Assembly (NCBI GenBank): GCA_031216445.1
Contig: CM062212.1
Location: 2,233,001-2,297,000, forward strand
From: Lateolabrax maculatus
Taxonomy: Eukaryota; Chordata; Actinopteri; Acropomatiformes; Lateolabracidae
Direction of reading: 5' to 3'
DNA: 64,000 bases
Part shown: positions 24,535 through 35,189 of the stretch, piece after piece
Layout of the letters: the number at the start of each line of letters is the position of its first letter
Position numbering within the stretch: position 1 is the stretch's first letter
Made by a program: the position numbers and the translations under genes
Notes under the pieces: model-generated
Told to the model about the DNA's origin: nothing
What the model saw: only the letters and a program-made list of their open reading frames with translations
The model's database searches: none

Positions 24535-24775
24535 GAAGACTTGAAACTAGCGACTCAGACCATAAACTCATCAGGAAAATGTTTCCTGAGGTAATAAATC
24601 AGGTTAGAAGTCGGCTCATTTTCCCATAGACTTCTATACAATCAGACTTCTGTTAGCAGCCAGTGGAGCCGCCCCCTGCTGGCTGTTAAAGAAAATGCAG
24701 GTTTAAGGCTCTTCAGCACTGGCTTCACTTTTCAGACCTGGAAGTCGCCGCTTGGTTGGATGTCTTTCTCTGTAA
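24535..24775 (+). repeat. Dispersed repeat family 4, forward copy
   Basis: Contains TTTTCCCATAGACTTCTATA, CAATCAGACTTCTGTTAGCAG, GTGGAGCCGCCCCCTGCTGG, AATGCAGGTTTAAGGC and TTCACTTTTCAGACCTGGA in order. It is a familiar teleost interspersed repeat; partial copies occur at 20.3 and 36.0 kb. Confidence 0.75.
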
Positions 24776-26733
24776 GGACTCTTGAACTTCAGCTGTAAAC
24801 CTTTTAAAAAGCCAAATGATTCATCACAGGTGACTCAGGTGAAAACAGAGCTGGTGCTGCTGATGTCAACCTCCATTATATTTAGATTTTTCTGTACTGC
24901 ACATATGGTCACGGCGGCTTAGCGTGGCGAGCAGAGCCGAGGCTGACGGCTTTACAGAAGCTTTACTCTCTCTGGCAGAAAACCACTTGCAGGCTTTCGA
25001 ACATTAAGACTCGATTTGGAAGTCTGACACAGCAGCTGGTCGTCGTAACGAGCCGTCTCACCCGCGATCACTTCTCAGGGTTTCTGACTTAACGGGATTT
25101 CTCTCCCAGATTCCCATTTGGAAGCCAGACAGAAGCATCGTGCTGCTGAATGCAGAATGAGAGGAAACCTAAGAATGAGGGTGTGATCGGTTTCTCTTCA
25201 AATGATTCCTCATTTCCTTCCCTACCTCCTCTTTCTCCTCACTCCCTTTCCAAAGTGTCACTTAAAAACTGTGGGAAAATAATTCAAACGGCTTTAAGAT
25301 CTCCTTTCAGGAGGCGTTGTCAGAGGAAACATGCAGGTACCATCTGTAGGTTAATGGATTCAAACGTTTATGATGATAAAAGCAGTTCTGTCCTGGGTCC
25401 TTGACTTTCCTCTTCTTTACTTTTTCCTTCTAAATATCTTTTTAACTAAAAGTTCCAAAAAGAAAGAAAACAGGTCTTAAAAAATATCCCTCTTAGTCTC
25501 CACTGATTTGGAGAAATCTGCAGGAGAATAAAGCACGGCTTCAGTCTCTTGTAATAGTGAAAATAAGAAAAAGAATTTGTAGTGAAACTGTGTTGCTGTG
25601 TGCTGGCCTGTAGATGGCGCCACTAGTCTGCTGCTCAGCTTGTTTCTCCTCCTGAAGAAGAAGCCTGTAAACTCTCTGTTACTGCTGAATATTCATGTGA
25701 ACACATAAAGTACATTTCAGCCTCTTTCTCTCCTCAAGAAACTGTCCTGCTTAAATGAAGGTAGAATAAAAATACGCTTGATGGCACCGAAGGAGGTGAG
25801 TTGAAGAATAAAACATCAGGTTTGAAATATATTTAGTTTAAATATGAAAACTTCAAATTCAATGTTTGTAGCAGGAAGCAGTCTGGACCACCCAAAAAAG
25901 GGGGGGAATACAGTGTTAATTCTCCTATTTAGCATTTATAATCCGTATATAATCACCTAAATACTGTTTTCTACCACACTGAAAGCCTCGGATGCTTCAT
26001 ACCATGAGGTATAGTGACCAATTTATTACTAAACACTTAAAAATGTCCTGAAATCTGCTTTCATATCTGTTATAAACCATCTATTCATGCTTCATATGCT
26101 GATTATAAATGCTAAATAATGGTTAAAGTTAGAGGTTGTTGATATTATTAAACACATGTAAACAAATGTTTCTGACCAGTAACTAAAATTCAGTTTAAAT
26201 CTTTATCCTGATGTCACTCCCAAAGTGATTAACAGTAGATTCACTCATCAATAATCAAAATGATCAATGGTTTATAATATAAAATGTTAAAGTTTCAGGT
26301 TCTTTATTTTAATTTTCACAACAATGAAATTCTTAGATCTCAGACTCCTGCTGTTCTCTTACAGATATGTAAAACAAATGTATAAAGGAAAATCACACAA
26401 GTGGAACAAATCTAATCTGAATGTAATATAATATAAATGTATTAATGTAATTGTAAAATGTACAAACTGTGACATAGACAGATAAATATATGATATACAG
26501 TATGTGATGGATACACAGCTTATAAACAGTAATAAATATACATACTGTGATGTGTTCAGGTATAAACAGGTAAATATAAAGTAAATGTATATACTGAGCT
26601 GTGAAGGAGGAGGTCGAGACACGGTGGTCGTCCTCGGCGCCATCTCAAGGTTTGTTTACATCAGTTTGTAAACACAGCAAGGAATCAAATGAATATTTTC
26701 AATTATGATCCGAACACAAACACAAAATTCTCA

Positions 26734-26787
26734 TTATATATATATATATCTATATATCTATATATATATAGATGTATATATATATTT
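26734..26787. repeat. (TA)n microsatellite
   Basis: TATATA tract with occasional TC/GA interruptions. Confidence 0.92.
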
Positions 26788-26860
26788 GTTTACAAGTCAA
26801 ACTCTTAAATATGTGAATACACCATAGTGTCTGAAAATAGCTGACTGGGACTTTAAATTT

Positions 26861-26954
26861 GTGTGTGTGTGTCTGTGTTGGTGTGTGTGAGTGTGTGTGT
26901 GTTGGTGTGTGTTTAAGTGTGTGTGTGTTAGTGTGTGAGTGTGTGTGTGTGTGC
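26861..26954. repeat. Imperfect (GT)n array
   Basis: GTGTGT runs separated by single-base changes (CTG, TTG, AGT) over about 94 bp. Confidence 0.92.
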
Positions 26955-29149
26955 TGAATGTTTTCCAGCAGCAGCAGATAAACAGACTGTTTGTTGTGGC
27001 TCAGAGAGCCGCCGCTCATCTGGAAATCCACTTTTCTTCTTCTCCCACATTTTGTGTCTCTTCGGCAAACAGCAGGAAGGCTTCGGTCCAAGCTGCTGAT
27101 GCTCACACGCTGCCTGGCTAACGAACACTGCAGGGAGGGAAAGTTTAAACCTTTAAAGTTAAATAAGCATCATCTGGAGTCTCAACTGTCATGTCACCTG
27201 CTAGATTTGTACAAATCTTTGGGGACGTTGTGCATAAAGCAGCTGGTTCCCGTCATTTAAGGAGACAGCTGGGGAGATTTTTCTCTTAGTGATCCTTTGA
27301 TTTTAGGATTTTGAAGGTTAAACCTGAGAAAACGCTCGTTGATATGATATATTTTCTCAGTAAACTTCCACGATCGGCCTGTGTGAATTTCACCGTCCGA
27401 TATGAGCTTGAGATTATTTCACTCTTTTCTTTAAGTTTTGATCAGGATGGAAAATGACAACCAGACTCCACTCATTTTCTGTTTACATATGGTGAGTTAG
27501 TCTACCAATACTTTATTGGACTCTGTTGCCTGTAAAATTTGGGTGAATTTAAAGATTTACTCAGCTCAGTGGACAGTTGTCGGATGAAAGAGCCAAAAAT
27601 CCTCTATAGATTTTTTTTTCCGAAACAGATTTTTCCAGTGTTTACCGGCGGGTTTTGAGCACTGAGGGACCTTGTTTGGTTTCTTGGTAAAGTCATCACA
27701 TTCGGCTCACTGTGAGATTCAGAGTCAGATTTAGCTCTGATTAATGCTGTTTTAAGAACCAGGGTGCAAAATTTCCACCAGACTCCATTTAAAAAATTGT
27801 CCATTTTTTGGTTTCTGTGAGTGAAAGCAGTTAATTTATAGGGAACAGGGCAACATTTAGAGTCCTACTCTGAAAAGTTGGCTCATCAGATATACATATA
27901 CATAACATATAGTTTCTTGAAATTTTTAGGATTTGTAGAGATACAATTATATTTCCTTCTATTTAAGGAGACAAATTTCTTTAATATTTAACTCCAAAGG
28001 GTGCAGTTTTATCTTCTGCGCTCTCAGATTCTTTGTTTGGGAGTTTTCATAGTCCCCTCAGTGTTTGCAGCCTCGTTAACAAAAAGCCACTAATCTGCTG
28101 ATAACATACAGCACAGATGTGTTTATCAGTCCACCGTGTGCTTTACATTGAATGACCCTGCTTGTGGATGTTAAGTGGAGGTCAGAAACCTGGCAGCAGG
28201 GATTTCAGCACGAGATACTTTCAAAGAGAAGGTCTTTGTATGCAGAATGAGCTCTTTTATAATGTCGAAATGATTGGCAAAAAGTTGTTATTGTAGCATC
28301 GGTCAGTTTTTTTTAACCAAGTTTGTTTGTTGTAGGTGTCAAACTGTGTCTGCTGTTTGCAGCTGAGCAGCTCGTGTACAGATGTTTTTTCATTGAAAAC
28401 GACCCAATGAGAGCGGTGAGAACGAACCAAACCTGAGGAGTTGAACAATGAGCTGAAACTCACTATGAATCTCTTTTAAAGCGGATGGGAGCTGCAGATT
28501 CAGGTTCATCACTACGAGCGACCTCTTTTTACAGCCATGGTTACAATAATAACCACACGGACAAGAGTCATAACTCCTATTTCCCGTTCCTTTTTTCTGG
28601 AGGAGAATCTCTGTCGACATCATGGGAGGTGCAGGATCCAGTGTTTTTGGAGCTTCACCCATACTCAGACGGAGAGTCAGGAAAAGTCAGGATATCTCGT
28701 CCTCGCCTGCTTCATATGTCAATGTTACACATGAAGCCACCAGACTCCATTCATTTTCGGCCATTTTTGTTATAAATGGTGAGTTAGAGAAGAAAACTAT
28801 GGGATCCTAACTTAAAGAAGACTTTTCAGATCACTTTGAAATTCATTATCACACAACAGCAACATGACTTTGTTGCAAGTCTGATCTATTAGTCTCTGCT
28901 GTTGATTTTCATAATGAAATGAAAGGAAGTCAATGGCTGCCTGTTTAATGCTGTTATGGTGGTGTGGTCCTTTGCCACTATGTTCAGTTTCTTGTGTACC
29001 TGCCTCTCTCTGGAGGAAAGACACAACTAAAATAATCTTTAGACATAATCCTTAAAAACTGTTGACTAAGAGAAAGCAAAACATCCACAATTTTTCCTTG
29101 AAATGATTCAGAACCATAAGTAAAAGGCTTAAAACAGAGTTGGACTCTT

Positions 29150-29640
29150 TCTGCTGACAATATTTGTCCCCCTTGTGTAGCGGGAAAGCTTTAATAATCT
29201 CCAATAAAACATTTCGGGGAGCGTTTGGTGATGGGTGGCCCGCCCCTTTGGCTTAAAGCAATTAATTCAGCTTTCTGACATCAAACTCTCGGCTCAGCTC
29301 GACAGCTTGGAGCTCAAATAAAAAAATAAAAAAAGGCAAGTTCTCCTGGGAACAGAGTAAAGATGGCAGGCTCCTTTCTCCACTGTTTGCTCAGTGGCTC
29401 TGAGAGCAATCTTCCCCCCAGCCTGAATGAAATGCGAGGGCACAAACAATGTGCCGGAGGAGAGAAAGGGCCGGCGGGGAATGAACAGTTTGGAGTATTT
29501 GCTCAGTGGAGGAGCAGCCACAAAGGCAGAGCCAAGGCGTTCCCATGAATCAAGGCGCCGTCTCAGGCGCCTTTTTGTTATGGCGGGTCTGCGTCGCCAG
29601 CTATTTGACAACACTACATATAACTGGTTTCATGTCATTT
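29150..29640. promoter_or_regulatory. Strong candidate enhancer/conserved non-coding element
   Basis: About 490 bp of non-repetitive sequence, denser in G+C than its surroundings. It includes CTTTGGCTTAAAGCAATTAA, a SOX-type ACAAACAATG, CCTGAATGAAATGCGAGGG and an 8-bp perfect hairpin with a T-run. There is no codon structure. Its position within the pax1-foxa interval fits the long-range regulation known for Pax1/9-FoxA loci. The call rests on texture and motifs, not on alignment. Confidence 0.4.
29552..29573 (+). other. Perfect 8-bp stem hairpin followed by T-run
   Basis: AAGGCGCC (29552-29559), loop GTCTCA, GGCGCCTT (29566-29573), then TTTGTTATGG. It looks like a bacterial-type terminator by shape, but in this genome is more likely chance or a structured part of the candidate element. 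Confidence 0.6.
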
Positions 29641-30179
29641 AAAGCCTTTTCTCTGTAAAACTGTACTGTCAGGTGACCTGCTCTGACTTGTTTTATTTGG
29701 CTGGTTGGTGTAGAGGCGGTTGGCTGAGTTCAGCGCCGCACGTGGCGCTGCAGTTCAACTTTAAAACAGCTAAATATTCAGCCTGATATTCAGCACTCAT
29801 CGAGTGTTTTCACACTTCAAACGTGGGAGAATGAAGACGACATTTAGGCCAATAACTCTGGCGTTTAGCCGTAGTTGACCGTTGCCCCGCCAATTTTTAT
29901 CCCCACCCCAAACCCCCAGACCCAGAGCTGTCTGGGTGGCCGGGCTGGAGGTCTGAAAGGCATCCAGAGTGACGCTTAAGCTCTTTTCACCTTAAGAAAG
30001 CGTCATTGTACATCTCCATGAATGGCAAACTGCTGTTTATCTAAGATGGACCCAATTTTCTTTCTTTTTTTTTTCTTGAAGTATCTGCGGTTCAAAGACG
30101 TCCCACTGATGTGAGACCACAGATTCACTTGTTCACTTAGACGCTAAAGTAGGGAACTACTTTTACACTGAGATCAAAG

Positions 30180-30960
30180 ATGAAGATCTTTAAAGTTGCA
30201 CTTGGCAATATTTTAATGTCAAAGAGGGGTGAGGTTACCCTCCACTGACTGTTAATACAGGATTAAAGTTGAACTGAAATTAAAATAAATTTTTTGCTAA
30301 GAAATTAATGTGTTTATCCTTGAGTTTTGTTTTGACTTTATTCTATAAATCTCTAATCTTTTAAGAGCAAAATCCATCTTTCTCTTGGCTTACCGGTCCA
30401 AGAGTCCAAACTAAACATGAAGTTACCGTGCACCACAGAGCTGATAATATGATTTTAACAACCTTTAAAGTTGCACTAATCAATATTTTCATGTTAATAA
30501 TGATTCAGATGAGTGTCACTCACAGTAATGAACCTGCGGTGAATTATCACTACATTGTTGTTCCTCTCAGCTCTGTGCATTTTAGTATCTTTCAGCTCGT
30601 TGTTTTGGTTTTACTGACTGCAACTTTACAGTTTTGGTTGACTCTCATTTACCTTGTTTAAAGCTGTAGCAGGCAGCTGTTTTGAACCCACAGTCCACCT
30701 GCCCGACACCAAACATCACAGACACAGTTAGAGACGCGCTGGTGAAGAAAGTGGAGAATTTAAAAGCTGACGAGCCAGATATTTTATTCAGAGCGTGGTG
30801 GAGACCAAACCAGAGCTAACAGAAGAGTTAATACTGAACTCATTAGGTGGACACAAATATGACTCTAAATGAATGATCATGTTGCTCCGTGTCTGCTGGA
30901 TGTAGGAAACTGTTTTCTAACACATTTGCCATAACAGCATTATAAACTGATAATATGTAA
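30180..30960 (+). repeat. Dispersed teleost repeat, one full and one partial copy
   Basis: AAAGTTGCACT-AT-CAATATTTT occurs at about 30190 and again at about 30470. The second copy continues through TGCGGTGAATTATCACTAC, TTGTTGTTCCTCTCAGCTC, GGTGGACACAAATATGACTC and CAGCATTATAAACTGATAA. I recognise the order from other fish loci but not the superfamily. A predicted 77-aa ORF inside it (30428-30661) is not a gene. Confidence 0.6.
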
Positions 30961-31059
30961 ATATCCAAAAACCTAATTAATGTTACTTTAAATTCAGGTT
31001 AAAATCGTTTATGTTTATGAACCTTGAGCACTCACTATTAGCAACCTTGCTCTTACTTA

Positions 31060-31145
31060 TCTGTTTTAAATTTGTGTTTTAATGTTTTTTAATGCTTTAT
31101 GGAAAGCACTTTGAATTGCCTTTGTGTGGGAAATATTAATAAACT
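31060..31145 (+). mobile_element. LINE-like 3' tail fragment
   Basis: TTTATGGAAAGCACTTTGAA then ATATTAATAAACTT, an arrangement common at 3' ends of truncated teleost retroelements. No coding part is present. Confidence 0.35.
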
Positions 31146-31800
31146 TGTTTATACAGCATACATCTACATAACCACTGTTTTGAACAAATTAACTTATGAT
31201 GACATTTATTATTATTACGTCATGGTTTGACGGTGGCTCAGCACTTTTTTTACGGTGTGTGTCGGGGTGGTTAGACTCAAATCCTACAATACATGAAATC
31301 ACAGTCAACATGTGAGCTTCCGGTTTTTGACTCGTGGCCTCGTGTCTCTCCTGCAGCCAACACAAAACATCGCAGATCCTCATCGTCCATGTTGAGCCGC
31401 TGAACAAAGCGGAGCAGAGATGATGATTAACTGTATTAAAAAACCTGCTGCCTTTGCAGACGGACGCAGCCTTGGGTTATCTGGCTGCTGCCGCTCACTC
31501 TGCCTGGCCGAGGGAAAGCTGCTGAGCAAACACAGGTGGCTGGAAGTCAGGGACAACACACTCCGACACACACACCAACCACAACACTTCCTGGAGACTA
31601 GGGTTTGACTGATGTTGGACTTTGAAGCCTGATATCAAACCTCAGTTGTGACAGTTTGACGGGAAACGTAACCGCTGCCGCAAAATGTAAATTAGTTATG
31701 TACAAACATAAGTTGTAGGAGACAGGGTTGGTGAAAACAGAACACAAAATACAAATTCAATGATGAGGATTATTAATCAGGAAATATTGAGATAATGAGA
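31146..31800. other. Intergenic; contains a GC-richer block
   Basis: No gene supported. 31430-31560 (CTGCCTTTGCAGACGGACGC ... GGAAAGCTGCTGAGC) is non-repetitive, has E-box-like CAGGTG and could be a conserved element. The rest is ordinary sequence. Confidence 0.4.
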
Positions 31801-31905
31801 GGTTTGTACCAAATTTCACGGCAATCCATCCAGAAGTTGTTGAGATATTTCAGTCTGGAGCAAAGTGGTTGGACATTGTCATCCATAGAGCTACTAGTAT
31901 AGTTA
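31800..31905 (-). repeat. Dispersed repeat family 5 fragment
   Basis: GTACCAAATTTCACGGCAAT, CCATCCAGAAGTTGTTGAG and ATATTTCAGTCTGGA are the reverse complement of a widespread teleost repeat whose other part is at 37.3 kb. Confidence 0.65.
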
Positions 31906-32129
31906 AAATGTAATTAGTAACAGTGAGTAACAATAAAACTACACGTCTCCATAGGAAGTACAACAGTAATTATTCTAGTAAACATACACATGGAGTAAAA
32001 AGAGGAAAATACATAACCGTTACCTTGGCTAGCCTGGTTAGCAGTGACCAGATCACAGGAAAACTCAATGAACAATTTAACAAGGCAACAATCACAGAAC
32101 AGCTGAAATAAAAGAAAAATTGTTTCTGA

Positions 32130-33235
32130 TAAATCTATTTAAAATACGCATTTGGAATACAAAAAAGTATTTTGTATTTTGTATTTGACCGACTTGATAA
32201 AAATGGTTTTGTATTTTTCTATTAAAAATATTTTTGTGTTCTGTATTTTTGTATTTTAAAAATACTGAAAATACTTTCTTTAAATTTCATAAATGTCTTT
32301 AAATTTCAGAAAATACTTTGAATATCTGACACGTGTTCTGCTTACAAGTTTTAAACAAACTTTTCTTTTATAGACATGTCAATAATTATACTGCGACCTT
32401 GCCTGAACCTGAGCGTCCGCAATACTTTGATAAATTACGATTGATCGGAGCCGTCATGCCCCTTCAGTCTTCCCGTCCAAGTGGACCAGTGACCCAACAC
32501 AGTGGCCAGACATTGTTTATCTTCACGTGTCGTCTGTAAATAACCAACCTGTTCATAGCCAACTGTTTGATCTAGGCTGAGCTTTAGTTGGAGACGACAG
32601 TCGTGTTTACTGATGCTGCCATACTGTATTACTGGACCACAGCAGCCTCCCACTCAAGGTAGCTATACACCAGTAGTAACACTGAAATGTCTCAAATTTC
32701 AGTGTGAAAGATTTTAATCATATATTCCCAAAGTACGATTGGAGGCGGTTGTGGCCGTGGTGCTCGGCAGATATATACGCTTGGCGCTTGATGACGTGAT
32801 GCCGGTCTGATCTGGTCTTTTGGACGGCGTGCCTGGTTATTTACCCAGGTTTGTTCAAGAAAAGGTGGGTGAAACGTGTTGGTTGGTTTTTTTCCATCAA
32901 AAAACCCAACACTTGTATTCAAGTGTAATTTATTTTTTTATTTTTTTTATTTTCACCATTTTAATATATTTGTTGAAATAAAAAGTTAGACTTTATGTTA
33001 ACTGTAGGCTACCCATGCTGTCATGTCGTGTATTTAACTGGGGCTGTTGGATGTTTTATTGTTACCAGTTAATTTGAACAACACTGTGATCCACTGAATC
33101 ATTTAGAAATGCATGCTTGGATTTCATGCTCCCTTGGAAATGTATTTCTATATTTTTAAAATACAAAAATACTGTTACATGCTATATTTTGTAGTTTATT
33201 TTGATACACTTGAAGTTGAGTATTTTGAATCCTGC
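32130..33235. mobile_element. Decayed DNA-transposon-like element bounded by TTTTGTATTT repeats
   Basis: Both ends consist of the same AT-rich motif in opposite directions: TACAAAAAAGTATTTTGTAT at about 32160 and TTTAAAATACAAAAATACTG near 33155, with TTTTGTATTT reiterated at each side. The 1.1-kb interior is of more normal composition and contains a frame-broken coding remnant. The boundaries are approximate. Related AT-motif ends are typical of teleost non-autonomous elements, but no transposase is recognisable. Confidence 0.45.
32390..32570 (+). pseudogene. Frame-disrupted coding remnant, transposon-associated protein
   Basis: One frame reads PEPERPQYFDKLRLIGAV from about 32403. After a one-base frame change the adjacent frame reads FPSKWTSDPTQWPDIVYLHV up to about 32550, then stops at 32577. 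The two pieces together resemble the conserved start of an expanded family of fish proteins (ERxxYxDKLRLIG, then WTxDPxQWPD) that I associate with transposon-linked YqaJ/SWIM-type proteins; that identification is from memory and tentative. There is no start codon, exon structure or continuation, so it is a relic carried by the surrounding element. Confidence 0.4.
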
Positions 33236-33367
33236 ACCAAAAGAGATTTTGATGCTTTTTTCTTTTTACCCGTTTCTGCCAACTAGGGCATCTGAAGGTT
33301 AGATACAACATGGCTGCCCGCACTTTGTTACAGATCTGACAAATGTTACGACGATGCAACAGTGTCA

Positions 33368-33408
33368 GTTGCTATGGAACTGTGGCAGCAGTGGTTGCTA
33401 TAGGCAAC
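33368..33408. promoter_or_regulatory. Pair of RFX X-box-like motifs
   Basis: GTTGCTATGGAAC (33368-33380) and the near-palindrome GTTGCTATAGGCAAC (33394-33408) both fit the X-box pattern (GTTGCY, short spacer, RGNAAC) and lie 13 bp apart. X-boxes bind RFX factors in ciliary and floor-plate genes. The second matches very well; no functional evidence is available. Confidence 0.4.
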
Positions 33409-33669
33409 AGGATGTTCAGCTACGAGCAACAGGATGTCGGGCTGAAACCAGCTGCTGGCGGCACAACGGTCAAATCACGAGGAGAAGAAATGTGTTGTCA
33501 TCTGCTGTGATTAGATTGGGCGGACTAGATTACAGGACCGTGTTTCAGTGCCTGACTGTGTGTACATGTAGCCAGTGGTGCCCGGTGGTTCTCCGCCACC
33601 TGCTCGCTGATCGGGAGATGAGTTGAGGAAGAGGACCAGGTTTGTTGAGTGGAGGCCGATGTGTGTTAG

Positions 33670-33962
33670 AAATTTACTTGTAAGTGAAAGTACCAATACA
33701 ACACACACCTACAAAAGTATGAGCAGTAAAAGTACTCATTATACTGAATGATTTTGTACAATATAGAGTTGGAGTACAATAATTGATGCATTCATGTGTA
33801 AGCATTACTTTAATGTTGCAACTGGCAAAGGTGGGACTAATTTTAATGTTTTCTGAGTGACATAGATGTTTAAAGTAGCATAAAATGGAAATACTAAAGC
33901 ATCTCAAAACTGTACTCAAGTACAGTACTTTAATGTTAAATGTCTTAGTTACATTCCACCAC
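33670..33962 (+). repeat. Dispersed repeat family 2 copy
   Basis: AGTGAAAGTACCAATACAAC, GCAGTAAAAGTACTCATTAT, TTGATGCATTCATGTGTAAG, TTAATGTTGCAACTGGCAAA, GTACTCAAGTACAGTAC and ATTCCACCACT occur in family 2 order, making this the most complete copy in the window. Confidence 0.8.
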
Positions 33963-34440
33963 TATTTATAGCGTTTAATGTAGGTTTTTAACATTTGTAC
34001 ATCTCTAGACATTGCTGTGGGACGTAAATCTACTATGGAATACTATATCAGTGTGGCAGGTATACACAGTTAATGTTGTGTGTAGATTTATTGCTTTTGT
34101 GGGTGGTTCTATCACTCCAATGAGACCTAATGTTGAGTGTAACTGAGTGTTTATCACAAATTTATGGGATTTTTTCAGTTTATGATCAGCTGCATTGTGG
34201 TAGTGCTTTGTCTTACTGTCTATGTGGTTCTTCCTGTAAATTTACGTCCTACCGTCAGTGACTTATTTAATGCTGGTGTCACTCAGAGCACAGATAACTT
34301 AGATGTTAATAAATAAATACTGTTAGTAATGCTATTTATAAAGAATACTACTTACTCCCGACCCAGTCATTTCCGTAATGTAATGTTACACTTGGGTGTG
34401 AGTAGCCTCGTCACTTTCCCAGCAGCCCAGGGGCCCAGGG
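33963..34440. other. Intergenic, nothing recognised
   Basis: AT-rich sequence with no recognised gene or element, ending in G-rich CAGCCCAGGGGCCCAGGGG just before a hairpin. Confidence 0.5.
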
Positions 34441-34473
34441 GCTCGAGGTGCCTTTGAGCAAGGCACCTCGAGC
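34441..34473. other. Perfect 14-bp stem hairpin
   Basis: GCTCGAGGTGCCTT (34441-34454), loop TGAGC, AAGGCACCTCGAGC (34460-34473). The stem is perfect, 5-base loop. TGAGCAAGGCACC is a phrase common in teleost interspersed repeats, so it may be a repeat end that became palindromic. It has the size of a small RNA hairpin but is too short for a typical microRNA precursor. Confidence 0.8.
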
Positions 34474-34559
34474 TGCTGTTTCTCACCTCGACCTCCAGCA
34501 GCACTCGGTCATGTCTCTCTGACATCCTTAAATAAACCGAATAAAGACAGTCCCTGCCC

Positions 34560-34770
34560 TTTAAGGCGAGACATGTCTGCTGGTTTTCACCCCGTCAGCA
34601 GTGTTTTTGTCTTTCTGCCGAGTTTGTTCCGGAAAGCAATTGAGGGCTCGATAAAGCCGAGCGCAAATATGAGGAAGATGGTCATCGGCATGTGGAGGTT
34701 TACTCAGCGTACACATGCTCTGACAGCAGCAGGAGAGGCTCTGTGGAGGAAGGGGAGGCAAAGAGACAAC
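34560..34770. promoter_or_regulatory. Candidate conserved non-coding element
   Basis: Non-repetitive, GC-richer block with GGAAAGCAATTGAGGGCTCG, ATAAAGCCGAGCGCAAATAT and CATCGGCATGTGGAGG. Its composition is clearly different from the flanking AT-rich DNA, and it has no splice-bounded ORF. Only conservation analysis can confirm it. Confidence 0.3.
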
Positions 34771-35189
34771 ACAGACTCAGAATTTGGTCAAAATGAACAC
34801 AAACTCAGAATCACAGGTTGTGTTATAGACCAGGGGTGAATAAAAAAAAATGACATATCATACGTAAAGTTATACATTTTGATTTTGTTACAGCAACCAA
34901 CAGTGCCCCAAATCCTTAAATTTCCTCCCAGTTCACTGGTAATGTTTGAAAACTGAAGTCAGAAGGACAAAAGGAATCTCGTAGAGTTTTCACTGTAATA
35001 ATAAAAACCTTTATTATATACCACTTTCAAAAACATGTTGCAAAGTGCTTCACAAGGCAATAAAAGCAAGATAAAAAGAACAGAGCAGCGCTAGACATGA
35101 ACACACATTCATACACACATATATGACTATAGGAATGATTGTATGCTATTTTATTGAGTTGCCTTTTAGCGAAATTCTTTCTGTGAATC
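34771..35189. other. Intergenic with retroelement-like scrap
   Basis: 34990-35065 carries TTATATACCACTTTC and GCAAAGTGCTTCACAAGGC, a phrase found in truncated teleost repeats. Nothing else recognised. Confidence 0.4.

Larger units (their letters stand above)
24776..29149. other. Gene desert segment with simple repeats
   Basis: No gene supported. It includes a TA microsatellite (26734-26787), an imperfect GT array (26861-26954) and repeated short phrases CCAGACTCCATT near 27453, 27778 and 28738 that mark fragments of one more dispersed repeat. The 24890-25130 and 27000-27120 stretches are non-repetitive and GC-richer and could be regulatory. Confidence 0.55.

Noticed and set aside
29552..29573. 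Hairpin plus T-run as a rho-independent terminator
   Set aside because: Shape only; such terminators do not operate in vertebrate nuclear genes, and no small bacterial insert is evident.
30428..30661. 77-aa hydrophobic ORF as a small membrane protein
   Set aside because: It lies inside a teleost interspersed repeat and has no conserved start or splice context.
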